A stretch of 64,000 nucleotides of DNA. It comes from JBJMLO01 sp045805265 (GTDB taxonomy: Bacteria; Actinomycetota; UBA4738; JACQTL01). Position 1 is the first letter of the stretch. Every line of letters starts with the position of its first letter. The DNA is taken from contig JBJMLO010000011.1 in assembly GCA_045805265.1 (NCBI GenBank), positions 248,001 through 312,000 on the forward strand, given 5' to 3'. Below the pieces are notes generated by a model. It was not told where the DNA came from and did not search any database. It saw only the letters and a program-made list of their open reading frames with translations. The translations under genes and the position numbers were made by a program. Of the stretch, positions 52,645 through 59,850 are shown one piece after another.

Positions 52645-53280
52645 ATGTCGAACACGCTCGCCCTGTCCGCCACGCGGGCGCTGCTCGGTCCGCCCCGGAG
52701 TGACGTTCGGCGACTGGAACGGGACGCGGTGCTCGTCGTGGGGGGGTGCCTGCTCGTGGCCGGCGCGGCCCAGGTGAGCATCCGCCTCCCGTTCACGCCG
52801 GTCCCCGTCACCGGCCAGACCTTCGCGGTGCTGCTGGTGGGAGCGTCACTGGGGTCCGCGAGGGGGTTGGCGAGCCTCGCGCTGTACCTCGCGGTCGGGG
52901 TCGCTGGGCTGCCGTTCTTCGCCGGTGGGGCCTCGGGCGGCCACGTCCTGGTGGGCGCCTCGGGCGGCTACCTGGTCGGGTTCGTCCTCGCCGCGGCTGT
53001 CACTGGCGCCCTCGCCCAGCGGGGATGGGACCGGACGTTCTCCAGCGCCCTGGGGGCCATGCTCACGGGCAACGTGCTGATCTATCTGATCGGGGTTCCT
53101 TGGCTGGCCCACTCCCTGGGCGCTTCGCCGCTCGACCAGAACGTCCTGTTGGCCGGGCTGTACCCCTTCATCCCGGGCGACCTGTTGAAGCTGTACCTGG
53201 CTTCTGCCCTTCTGCCGACGGCCTGGAGGCTGGTCGGGCGTCGGGAGCCCGACCGGTTCGAGGAAGAGAGTAGGAGCTAG
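52645..53280 (+). CDS. bioY: Biotin transporter substrate-binding subunit BioY
   Basis: A 211-residue membrane protein, the S-component of an ECF biotin importer. The N-terminal AAQVSIRLPFTPVPVTGQTF signature (interrupted by family positions) and the Gly-rich GGHVLVGASGGYLVGF between helices are typical. About six helices are visible. AAGGGAG precedes the ATG. No ECF ATPases or T-component lie nearby, so it either uses a shared module or works alone, as some BioY proteins do. Its stop overlaps the convergent zinc-ribbon gene by 4 nt. Confidence 0.85.
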   Translation: MSNTLALSATRALLGPPRSDVRRLERDAVLVVGGCLLVAGAAQVSIRLPFTPVPVTGQTFAVLLVGASLGSARGLASLALYLAVGVAGLPFFAGGASGGHVLVGASGGYLVGFVLAAAVTGALAQRGWDRTFSSALGAMLTGNVLIYLIGVPWLAHSLGASPLDQNVLLAGLYPFIPGDLLKLYLASALLPTAWRLVGRREPDRFEEESRS

Positions 53281-53513
53281 CGGTCGCGCTCGTCTTCGAC
53301 CGGCTCGACCGTCTCATGGCTCTCCCGGCGTTCGACCTCGAGGCGCTCTGCGTCCGCCGTCGCGAGCGGCGGCGTCGTGACCTCGTGGCCGCAGGTATAG
53401 GTCTCGACGATGGGCGACTCGGGGCGCTGCATCCGGTCGGCCTCTTCGGATCCCAGGTGGCGGAGCACACCCTTGCCGCACACCGGACAGCGCCGTTCGG
53501 TCTCCTCGGCCAT
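53277..53513 (-). CDS. Small zinc-ribbon protein with acidic tail
   Basis: A 78-residue protein: a zinc-ribbon start (CPVCGKGVL, with a later CGHE, so one Cys may be replaced) followed by a charged C-terminal half rich in Glu and Arg. The ATG at 53513 has a TAGGCT hexamer 9 nt upstream, implying a leaderless mRNA. It converges on bioY. The cassette B promoter-hairpin lies just upstream on the opposite strand. Confidence 0.55.
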   Translation of the reverse strand: MAEETERRCPVCGKGVLRHLGSEEADRMQRPESPIVETYTCGHEVTTPPLATADAERLEVERRESHETVEPVEDERDR

Positions 53514-53522
53514 CGCTCCCCG

Positions 53523-53528
53523 AGCCTA
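53523..53528 (-). promoter_or_regulatory. -10 element for a leaderless mRNA (zinc-ribbon gene)
   Basis: TAGGCT on the minus strand ends 9 nt before the ATG at 53513; it matches the hexamer before the CBS gene. Confidence 0.45.
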
Positions 53529-53556
53529 CCCGGGACCGTCCGCGGCCGACCGGCCC

Positions 53557-53590
53557 GAAAGAGCGACAAAACCTGGGGCGGGGCTTGACC
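53557..53590. promoter_or_regulatory. Conserved upstream box and -35 of cassette B
   Basis: GAAAGAGCGACAAAACC begins 28 nt before TTGACC (53585-53590), the same spacing as in cassette A. Confidence 0.5.
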
Positions 53591-53663
53591 GGGAACGCGC
53601 CCGCCCCCTAAGGTTCGCGACGGAAACCGCTGGGGCCCTCGGGCTCCGGCGGTTTCCATTTTT
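53585..53663 (+). ncRNA. Promoter-hairpin cassette B, putative small RNA
   Basis: Promoter TTGACC, 18-bp spacer, TAAGGT (53609-53614), then a hairpin at 53622-53657 that starts 7 nt after the -10 as in copy A: GGAAACCGC with GCGGTTTCC, TGGGGCC with GGCTCCG and a CUCG loop, then ATTTTT. Compared with A, one pair changes A-U to G-C, so the fold is conserved beyond the sequence. It lies between two minus-strand genes with no plus-strand gene downstream, which argues against an mRNA leader. A second hairpin (53664-53687) follows. Confidence 0.55.
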
Positions 53664-53687
53664 GGCGCCGGCCGTCCGCCCGGCGCC
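53664..53687. terminator. Hairpin downstream of cassette B and the DUF885 gene
   Basis: GGCGCCGG and CCGGCGCC form a perfect 8-bp stem with an 8-nt loop, 39 bp beyond the stop of the DUF885 gene; no T-run follows. It could terminate either strand. Confidence 0.35.
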
Positions 53688-53725
53688 GAGATTCTCCAGC
53701 CTTCGCTGTGCTCCGAACGCCGCCG

Positions 53726-55435
53726 TCAGACGTCCGCGAGCTCGCGCTGGAGCACCGGGAGTGGCAGCGAGCCCAGCTGAAGCAGGCGGTCGTGGAAGTC
53801 GGGGAGCGAGAAGTCCGGGCCGAGGCGCTGCTCGGCCTCCCGGCGGTACCGCTGCAGCTCCCGCTGGCCGATCTTGTAGGACAGCGCCTGGGCCGGCCAC
53901 GAGATGTAGCGGTCGATCTCGATCTCGGAGTCGGCCCTGGATCCGCCCGTGGCGCGGTTGAGGTACTCGACCGCCCGCTCGCGATCCCAGCCCAGCGCGT
54001 GGATCCCGGTGTCGGTCACCAGGCGCGCCGCCCGCCAGGCCTGGGCCTCGAGGAGGCCGAGGCGCTCGTAGTCGTCCGCGTACAGGCCCAGCTCCTCGGC
54101 CAGGCGCTCCACGTACAGCCCCCAGCCCTCGATGAACGCGCTGCCCAGCAGGAGTCCGCCGAACCTCCGCAGGGGCGGCCGGTCGGCGAATTCCTGCTCG
54201 ATCGAGATCTGGAAGTGATGGCCGGGGTTGGCCTCGTGGTAGGAGACGGCGGCCAGGGTGTGCAGGCGGCGCTCCCCCGGCGAGCCGGTGTTCACGTAGT
54301 AGATCCCGGGGCGCGAGCCGTCGCCGGCGGGCGCCTGGTAGTAGGCGAACGGCGTGTCCTGTTCCCGGAACTCCTCGATCGCGCGGACCTCGCACTCCGC
54401 ACTGGGCAGCCGCCCGAACGCCCTGGGAGCGGCCTCCCACCCGCGACGGACGTGCCGCTCGGCGAGGCGCAGGATCTCCTCCCGGCCGGACGGCGCGTCC
54501 CGGCCGCTGGCGGCGTGCTCGGCCAGGGCCTCCTCCGCCGAGGCGAACCCGAGCTGTTCGGCGATCACCCGCTTCTCATCCTCGATCGTCTCCATCTCGT
54601 CGAGGCCGATGCGGTGGACCTCCTCGGCGCCGAGGCTCACCGTGGTCCAGGCCTTGATCTCGACCGCGTAGCGCTCCTCGCCGTCGGGGAGGTCGGCCAT
54701 ACCGATCGAGTCCCGGGTCCGGCCCCGGTAGGACCGGAGCATGTCGAGGTAGTCGCGATACCCCGGGTACACGGTCTCGCGCACCACGTGAGCCACGCGT
54801 TCCTGCGCCTCCGGTGCCGCCGTGGCCACCGGCCCCATCGCGGCCGAGCGCTCGGGCGGAATGTCCAGCATCCGCTCGATCTGCCCGATGGTTCGGTCGA
54901 CGACGAGCGCGGGTTGCGAGACGCCCTCGTCGAGGCCGGCCATCGCGGCGTCCCGCAGTCCGCCGAGGAACGCAGGAAAGGCGGCCAAGCGGTCCACGTA
55001 CCGGTCCACGCGCTCCGGCGAGTCCGCCCGCTGGATCGAGCCGAGCTGGACGAGCACCTGGCCCGGGCCCAGCAGGTGGGTGACCGCGGCCAGCCGGTCG
55101 GACCGCATCCGGATGGCCTCCAGCGCCCGGTTGGCCACGGCGTCCAGCACGTCCAGGGTGGTGCGGGCGGCCTCGTCGAGGCCGGAACGGTCGATCGCCG
55201 CCGCCTTCTCGAGGGCGGAGCGGTGGGCGGCCTCCGACCGGGCGATGCCCTCGTCCGTTGTGTCGGGCATCCGGTCCGCGTACCGGTCGTCGCCGACCAG
55301 GGTGGCGAGGATCGGATCGAGCTCGAGCAGCGCGTCCCAGTACCGGCCCGCCAGGTCCACGGCGGTCGCAGCCGCGGGCTTGGCAACGGCCTGGGTGGCG
55401 GATCCCTCTTCTGGTGGATCGGTCGTGGCTGGCAC
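53726..55435 (-). CDS. DUF885-family predicted metallohydrolase
   Basis: A 569-residue protein of the DUF885 family. The key region is YHEANPGHHFQ, a likely metal-binding His-Glu-His motif, with a downstream Glu in IEGWGLYVE; this is the zinc-peptidase-like core of the family. No signal peptide, so probably cytosolic. GTG at 55435 gives the usual family length and has a TAGCCT hexamer 8 nt upstream; longer frames are shadow. It converges on cassette B. Confidence 0.8.
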   Translation of the reverse strand: MPATTDPPEEGSATQAVAKPAAATAVDLAGRYWDALLELDPILATLVGDDRYADRMPDTTDEGIARSEAAHRSALEKAAAIDRSGLDEAARTTLDVLDAVANRALEAIRMRSDRLAAVTHLLGPGQVLVQLGSIQRADSPERVDRYVDRLAAFPAFLGGLRDAAMAGLDEGVSQPALVVDRTIGQIERMLDIPPERSAAMGPVATAAPEAQERVAHVVRETVYPGYRDYLDMLRSYRGRTRDSIGMADLPDGEERYAVEIKAWTTVSLGAEEVHRIGLDEMETIEDEKRVIAEQLGFASAEEALAEHAASGRDAPSGREEILRLAERHVRRGWEAAPRAFGRLPSAECEVRAIEEFREQDTPFAYYQAPAGDGSRPGIYYVNTGSPGERRLHTLAAVSYHEANPGHHFQISIEQEFADRPPLRRFGGLLLGSAFIEGWGLYVERLAEELGLYADDYERLGLLEAQAWRAARLVTDTGIHALGWDRERAVEYLNRATGGSRADSEIEIDRYISWPAQALSYKIGQRELQRYRREAEQRLGPDFSLPDFHDRLLQLGSLPLPVLQRELADV

Positions 55436-55443
55436 CGGGCGCA

Positions 55444-55449
55444 AGGCTA
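55444..55449 (-). promoter_or_regulatory. -10 element for a leaderless mRNA (DUF885 gene)
   Basis: TAGCCT on the minus strand ends 8 nt before the GTG at 55435 and supports that start. Confidence 0.5.
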
Positions 55450-55553
55450 CGACACGGCCGTGTGCGGAGTCGGCCTCGAGTCCGCGCCGTGGGGGGGAAC
55501 CCGAGCCCACGTGGCGGTGTAGGAGAGGGTGGAAGCGAGGCGAGGAGGTGGGC

Positions 55554-56276
55554 ATGATGCGTAAGTGGGCAGTCGGGGTGCTGGCGGGGGTGGCGGTGCT
55601 CGCGCTGGCGGTCCCGGCCCAGGCCAAGGGCGACGTCAGCCAGGTCACCGTCACCAACGCGGGCGGTTCGGGGTCCGGCGGACCCGGCATCGGGGGTCCG
55701 GGCTCCGGCGGTTCGGGTTCGGGCTCGGGCGGGTCCGGCGGCGGTGGTACCGCCCCGGCGGTGCTCACGGCGCCCATGCACCTGCAGGGCGTCGACGCGT
55801 CCGGCTGGATCGCCGACACGGGAATCTTCCAGGAATCGCAGATCCACCCGGCCGCCAGCACACTGGGGCCGGCGCTCGACGCGCGGGTTGCCTACTCGTG
55901 CGGCGCGGGCGGGGATGGGGTCCTGTCGCAGCAGCTGTACCCCTACGCGAAGGGCGGCGCGGTGGCGCACACCCCGGCCGGCCAGCAGTTCTGCGACGGA
56001 GGCCTGCCGCAGACGTGGTGGCGAATCGGCGACACGACGATGAGCGTCCTGCACGAGAACGGGCTCCCGGCGACCATGCCCGGGGTCGCCCAGCCGGCCG
56101 CAGGTTCGGCGGCCGGGGCGGGCGCTGGTGGATCGGCCGCGCACGGTGCCGCGACGGGCGCGGGGTCGGCCGGCGGAGCCTCCGTGTTCCCGCTGGTGCT
56201 CGGCCTCTCGGCGGTCATGGCGATCGGTGGATTCGCGCTGATGCAGGCGCGGAGGCGGAGGACGGTCGCGGCGTAG
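55554..56276 (+). CDS. Secreted, C-terminally anchored surface protein with Gly-rich linker
   Basis: A 240-residue protein. GAGGAGGTG precedes the tandem ATGs at 55554. The signal peptide ends near AQAKG, a Gly/Ser linker of about 30 residues follows, then a beta domain with two Cys, a Gly/Ala linker, and a C-terminal membrane helix with an Arg-rich tail, the layout of a surface protein held by its C-terminus. No sortase motif. Family unknown. It precedes a lipoprotein gene by 19 bp and may share its mRNA. Confidence 0.6.
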   Translation: MMRKWAVGVLAGVAVLALAVPAQAKGDVSQVTVTNAGGSGSGGPGIGGPGSGGSGSGSGGSGGGGTAPAVLTAPMHLQGVDASGWIADTGIFQESQIHPAASTLGPALDARVAYSCGAGGDGVLSQQLYPYAKGGAVAHTPAGQQFCDGGLPQTWWRIGDTTMSVLHENGLPATMPGVAQPAAGSAAGAGAGGSAAHGAATGAGSAGGASVFPLVLGLSAVMAIGGFALMQARRRRTVAA

Positions 56277-56295
56277 CCACGACCGTCGGGGATCG

Positions 56296-57555
56296 GTGAG
56301 CGCGGCCGGCCGGTGGCCGGCCGCGCTCGTCTGCGCGGCCCTCACGGCGGCACTGGTCGCGTGTTCCTCGGAACCGCATGAAGCCGGCCCGCCGGTCATC
56401 CACGTGCCGGCCGACGCCCCCACCCTCGCCGCGGCGATCGAGCGGAGCAGCCCCGGCGACGTCATCCTGCTGGCTCCCGGCACCTACCGCGGCGGAGTCA
56501 TCGTTCCGCCGGACCACCTCGGTATCACGATCCGGGGCGAGGATCGCAACTCCGTCGTGTTCGACGGCCACGACCGGACCTCGACGGGGATCGCGATCGC
56601 GGCCGACGCCGTGACGGTGGAGAACCTCACGATGCACTCGTTCCCGGGCAACGCGCTGGTTTGGAAGTCCGTGGACGGATACAGAGCCCGCTTCGTCACC
56701 GTGTGGAACGTCGGCGGCTACGGCATGTACGCGGTGGACAGCCGCAACGGCGTGATCGAGCGCTCCCTGGTGTCGGGGGCCGCCGACGCCGCGTTCTACG
56801 TCGGCGAGTGCCACCCGTGCCACGCGCTGCTCCGCGACGACACGGCGATGCTGTCGGGCATCGGGTACTCGGGGACGAACGCAGGCGGGGAGTTGGTGGT
56901 CCGGGATTCGACCTTCGACCGAAACGGGACGGGGATCCTGCCGAACTCCTTCGACGACGAGCGCGATCCGCCGCAACGCGACGCCGCGTTCCTGAACAAC
57001 CGGGTCGTGGGCAGTGGCACCGTGCCCACTCCGGCCAGCGATCCCGTCGACGGGCTGATCGGCCTGGGCATCGGCGTTGCCGGTGGCGTGGACGACGTGG
57101 TCCGGGGCAACGAGGTGGAGGGAAGCGACCGGTACGGCATCGCCGTGTTCGCGACGATCCAGCCGGGCGGCGGGTCCTGGCGCCCCGCCGGCAACTCGGT
57201 CCGGGACAACCGGGTGCGCGGCAGCGGCGTCGCCGACCTCGCGCTCGCCGCCGGAGCCGCGGGCGGGAACTGCTTCACGGAGAACCGCGCGACGACCTCA
57301 CTCCCGACGGGCCTGGAACGGACCCACCGCTGCGGAGTCGCGGCGCCAACTGGCGGCGACCGGAGCGTGTCGCGCGATCTCGAGATCAGCACGCCGCAGG
57401 CGTTCGAGCGCTCCGGCGTCCATCCGTCGTACCGGAGCATGCCGCCGCCCGGCGCCCAGCCGCAGATGCCCCCACGGCCCGAGGCGAGCGCTGCGACCAT
57501 GGCACGCCGGGCGGGACTCGCGGACGCATACACGCCCCGCCGTCAGAGCTTGTAG
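56296..57555 (+). CDS. Lipoprotein with right-handed beta-helix, paralogue of the 32707-34365 protein
   Basis: A 419-residue protein with a lipobox-like ALVAC near residue 25. The body shows PbH1-type coils beginning with APTLAAAIERSSPGDVIL. A HPCH motif, then GIGYSGTNAGGELVV and a later NGTGILPNS align with the same order of motifs in the secreted protein at 32707-34365, so they share an ancestor. One is exported free, this one lipid-anchored. No catalytic set is clear; role may be binding or a structural one. It overlaps the adenosine-kinase-like gene end by 13 bp, convergent. Confidence 0.7.
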   Translation: MSAAGRWPAALVCAALTAALVACSSEPHEAGPPVIHVPADAPTLAAAIERSSPGDVILLAPGTYRGGVIVPPDHLGITIRGEDRNSVVFDGHDRTSTGIAIAADAVTVENLTMHSFPGNALVWKSVDGYRARFVTVWNVGGYGMYAVDSRNGVIERSLVSGAADAAFYVGECHPCHALLRDDTAMLSGIGYSGTNAGGELVVRDSTFDRNGTGILPNSFDDERDPPQRDAAFLNNRVVGSGTVPTPASDPVDGLIGLGIGVAGGVDDVVRGNEVEGSDRYGIAVFATIQPGGGSWRPAGNSVRDNRVRGSGVADLALAAGAAGGNCFTENRATTSLPTGLERTHRCGVAAPTGGDRSVSRDLEISTPQAFERSGVHPSYRSMPPPGAQPQMPPRPEASAATMARRAGLADAYTPRRQSL

Positions 57556-58073
57556 CCGAACCGGCGCAGGAGCTCCTTGCGGTCCCGTTCGTCGTCGTCG
57601 GTCTCGACGCCGACGGGCGTCTCGCCGTCCACCACGCCCACGATCCCCCGCCCCAGGTCGGTATCGGCCACGAGCACCTCGGTCGGATTCGCCGTGGCGC
57701 AGAACACCCGGCAGACCTCGCTCACCATCTTCACCGCGTTCAGCACGTTCACCGGAAACCCGTCGCGGAGGAACACGATGAACGAGTGCCCGGCGCCGAT
57801 CGCGGTGGCGTTGCGAACGGCGAGGTCGACGAGCTCCGGGTCGTTCCCGCTCCGCCGCACCAGCCTCGGGCCGGAGGCCTCGCAGAACGCCAGCCCGAAC
57901 CGCAGCGACGGCGAGGACTGGGCCAGCGTCTCGTGGAGGTCCTCCACGGTCTTGATGAAGTGCGAGTGCCCCAGGATGAAGTTCAGGTCCTCGGGCTTGT
58001 CGATGCGCACGGCGTGCAGTTCCACGGCGGCCTCCCCGGTCTGTGACCCATGAAGGATAGAGACCACCTTCAT
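57543..58073 (-). CDS. Adenosine-specific kinase family protein
   Basis: A 176-residue soluble protein of the adenosine-specific kinase (DUF355) family first studied in archaea. Family pieces are VDLAVRNATAIGAGHSFIVF, split by helices, and VCRVFCATANPTEVL with conserved Cys/Asn. The archaeal enzyme phosphorylates adenosine; activity in bacteria is not established. The start ATG overlaps the stop of the DD-carboxypeptidase gene by 4 nt, so it is probably the second gene of that operon. Confidence 0.75.
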   Translation of the reverse strand: MKVVSILHGSQTGEAAVELHAVRIDKPEDLNFILGHSHFIKTVEDLHETLAQSSPSLRFGLAFCEASGPRLVRRSGNDPELVDLAVRNATAIGAGHSFIVFLRDGFPVNVLNAVKMVSEVCRVFCATANPTEVLVADTDLGRGIVGVVDGETPVGVETDDDERDRKELLRRFGYKL

Positions 58074-59068
58074 GGTTCTGGCATGGCCGGTATTTGGCGC
58101 CGTGAGTGACCGGTGATGCGGTCGACCATGGCGTCGGCGGCCGCGAGACCCGCCGCGACCCCGTCGTCGCCGGGCTGCCCCAACACGACCCCGGTGATCG
58201 TCGTCCGCTTGCCGTCGATCCAGCGGATGGCCCGGAAGGCGAAGCAGCCGCCGGCCGCATCATCCGAGCCGGTCTTGACGCCGACGAACCCGTCGTGCCC
58301 GAGCAAGGTGTCGGTGTTGTGCACGGTGCCTGCGACCGGCAGGGTCGCGCTCGGTGTGCCGACGATGCTCGCGAACACCGGCAGGCGCATGGCCCGATCG
58401 ACAATGCGCACCTGGTCGGCGGCAGTCGACACGGTTGCGTCGTCGTAGCCGCTCGGGTCGGTGTAACGGGTGTGGGTCATGCCCAGCGACCGTGCGACGG
58501 CATTCATCCGGGCAGCAAACTGGTCCACCGAGCCGGCATCCCACCGTGCCAGAACCGCGGCGATGTTGTTCGCCGACGGCAGCAGCAGTGCCTGCAGCGC
58601 CTGCAGTTGGGTCAATTGCTCTCCGGCGGCAATGGACACGACCGACTCCTGCTGTCGGCGCCGGCGGTCGGTGTCGGCGACGTCGGCGTCGGTGAGCGTG
58701 ATCGTCGGCCCATCTTCGCCGGGCCGTAGCGGGTGGTCACGGAGGACGAGATAGGCCGTCATCACCTTCGCGACGCTGGCGATGGCGGCCACGTGCTGGT
58801 TCGGGCCCGCTTGGATCTGCGACTGTCCTGTTTGCATGAACGCGGCTTGGCCATATGCCGGCCACATCGTGCCTGGCGGCGCTTCGCCAGGCGCGCCACT
58901 GTGCTCACTGCGAAGGACGTCGATGGATGATGCGGCCCTCGAGGACGAGGACGCCAGCGACTCGTAGCCGCGGGCGGCGGCGATCGCCGCGATGACGACG
59001 AGCAGGCCGGCGACAAGGATCCCGGGAATCCGACGGGTCGTTGTTCGTACTGGTTCGCGGTAGGTCAT
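58070..59068 (-). CDS. D-alanyl-D-alanine carboxypeptidase (S11 family), membrane-anchored
   Basis: A 332-residue penicillin-binding protein of the low-molecular-weight type. One N-terminal membrane helix is followed by the three active-site motifs: SVAK with Ser98/Lys101, SAN at 165-167, and KTG at 265. It removes the terminal D-Ala of peptidoglycan stem peptides outside the membrane. The ATG at 59068 is preferred; a TTG at 59080 would add four residues. It is divergent from an OmpR-type regulator and kinase, with direct repeats between them, so it is probably their target. GC content is lower than its surroundings. Confidence 0.9.
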   Translation of the reverse strand: MTYREPVRTTTRRIPGILVAGLLVVIAAIAAARGYESLASSSSRAASSIDVLRSEHSGAPGEAPPGTMWPAYGQAAFMQTGQSQIQAGPNQHVAAIASVAKVMTAYLVLRDHPLRPGEDGPTITLTDADVADTDRRRRQQESVVSIAAGEQLTQLQALQALLLPSANNIAAVLARWDAGSVDQFAARMNAVARSLGMTHTRYTDPSGYDDATVSTAADQVRIVDRAMRLPVFASIVGTPSATLPVAGTVHNTDTLLGHDGFVGVKTGSDDAAGGCFAFRAIRWIDGKRTTITGVVLGQPGDDGVAAGLAAADAMVDRITGHSRRQIPAMPEP

Positions 59069-59114
59069 GCCGCCATTCAAGGCAGCGTGGTGTTGCCAGC
59101 ACGTATGGCTTTTT

Positions 59115-59133
59115 CGATATGCCGACGATATGC
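59115..59133. promoter_or_regulatory. Direct repeats, probable OmpR-type regulator binding site
   Basis: CGATATGC occurs at 59115-59122 and 59126-59133, an 11-bp period as expected for a head-to-tail OmpR/PhoP dimer. A weaker copy, CGTATGGC, lies at 59102-59109. The site sits in the 86-bp space between the carboxypeptidase and regulator starts. Confidence 0.6.
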
Positions 59134-59142
59134 GGCAGCTCG

Positions 59143-59148
59143 TAGCAT
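59143..59148 (+). promoter_or_regulatory. -10 element for a leaderless mRNA (response regulator)
   Basis: TAGCAT ends 6 nt before the ATG at 59155. Its -35 region falls on the direct repeats, so a bound regulator could touch RNA polymerase. Confidence 0.5.
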
Positions 59149-59154
59149 CGGGGC

Positions 59155-59850
59155 ATGCGGGTGTTGATCGTCGAAGACGAGCCCTATATGGCCGAAGCCA
59201 TCCGCGATGGGCTACGTCTGGAAGCGATCGCGGCAGACATCACCGGTGACGGCGACACCGCTCTGGAGCTGCTGAGCGTCAACGACTACGACATCGCCGT
59301 CCTCGACCGAGACATTCCCGGACCAACCGGCGACGAGATCGCCGAACGCATCGTCGCCTCCGGCCGCGGCATGCCGATCCTCATGCTCACCGCGGCCGAC
59401 CGTCTCGACGACAAGGCCACCGGGTTCGAGCTCGGCGCCGACGACTACCTCACCAAGCCGATCGAACTCCGAGAGCTCGTGCTACGTCTCAGAGCGCTCG
59501 ACCGCAGGCGCGCCCACAACAGGCCGCCCGTGCAAGAAATCGCAGGCCTGCGGCTGGATCCGTTCCGCCGTGAGGTCTACCGCGACGACCGCTACGTCGC
59601 GCTGACCAGGAAGCAGTTCGCGGTGCTCGAGGTCCTCGTCGCTGCCGAAGGCGGAGTAGTCAGCGCCGAAGAGCTCCTGAAACGGGCGTGGGATGAGAAC
59701 GCAGACCCGTTCACCAACGCCGTGCGCATCACCGTCTCGGGACTCCGCAAACGCCTCGGCGGACCTTGGATCATCGCCACGGTGCCCGGCGTCGGCTACC
59801 GCATCGACACGCAACCAGACACCGCGCATCAGGGGGGAGTCGGTGGATAG
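59155..59850 (+). CDS. OmpR/PhoB-family response regulator, VanR-like
   Basis: A 231-residue regulator: a receiver domain with acidic pair in IVEDEP, phospho-acceptor Asp51 in AVLDRDIPG and Lys in LTKP, then a winged-helix output domain (LTRKQFAVLEVLV; VRITVSGLRKRLG). Autoregulation is suggested by direct repeats directly upstream. It overlaps the kinase start by 8 nt. The neighbouring DD-carboxypeptidase suggests it reacts to cell-wall stress, as VanRS does, though no van ligase genes are present. Confidence 0.85.
   Translation: MRVLIVEDEPYMAEAIRDGLRLEAIAADITGDGDTALELLSVNDYDIAVLDRDIPGPTGDEIAERIVASGRGMPILMLTAADRLDDKATGFELGADDYLTKPIELRELVLRLRALDRRRAHNRPPVQEIAGLRLDPFRREVYRDDRYVALTRKQFAVLEVLVAAEGGVVSAEELLKRAWDENADPFTNAVRITVSGLRKRLGGPWIIATVPGVGYRIDTQPDTAHQGGVGG

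Noticed and set aside
49696..53659. Similar peptide METAG..PQRFPSRT encoded on the minus strand in both hairpin cassettes
   Set aside because: The similarity follows from the duplicated hairpin DNA; base changes keep pairing and not codon sense, and no ribosome site precedes either.
55660..55750. Tandem Gly/Ser codon repeats, possible microsatellite or CRISPR-like repeat
   Set aside because: They encode a linker in a secreted protein; no regular repeat-spacer structure.
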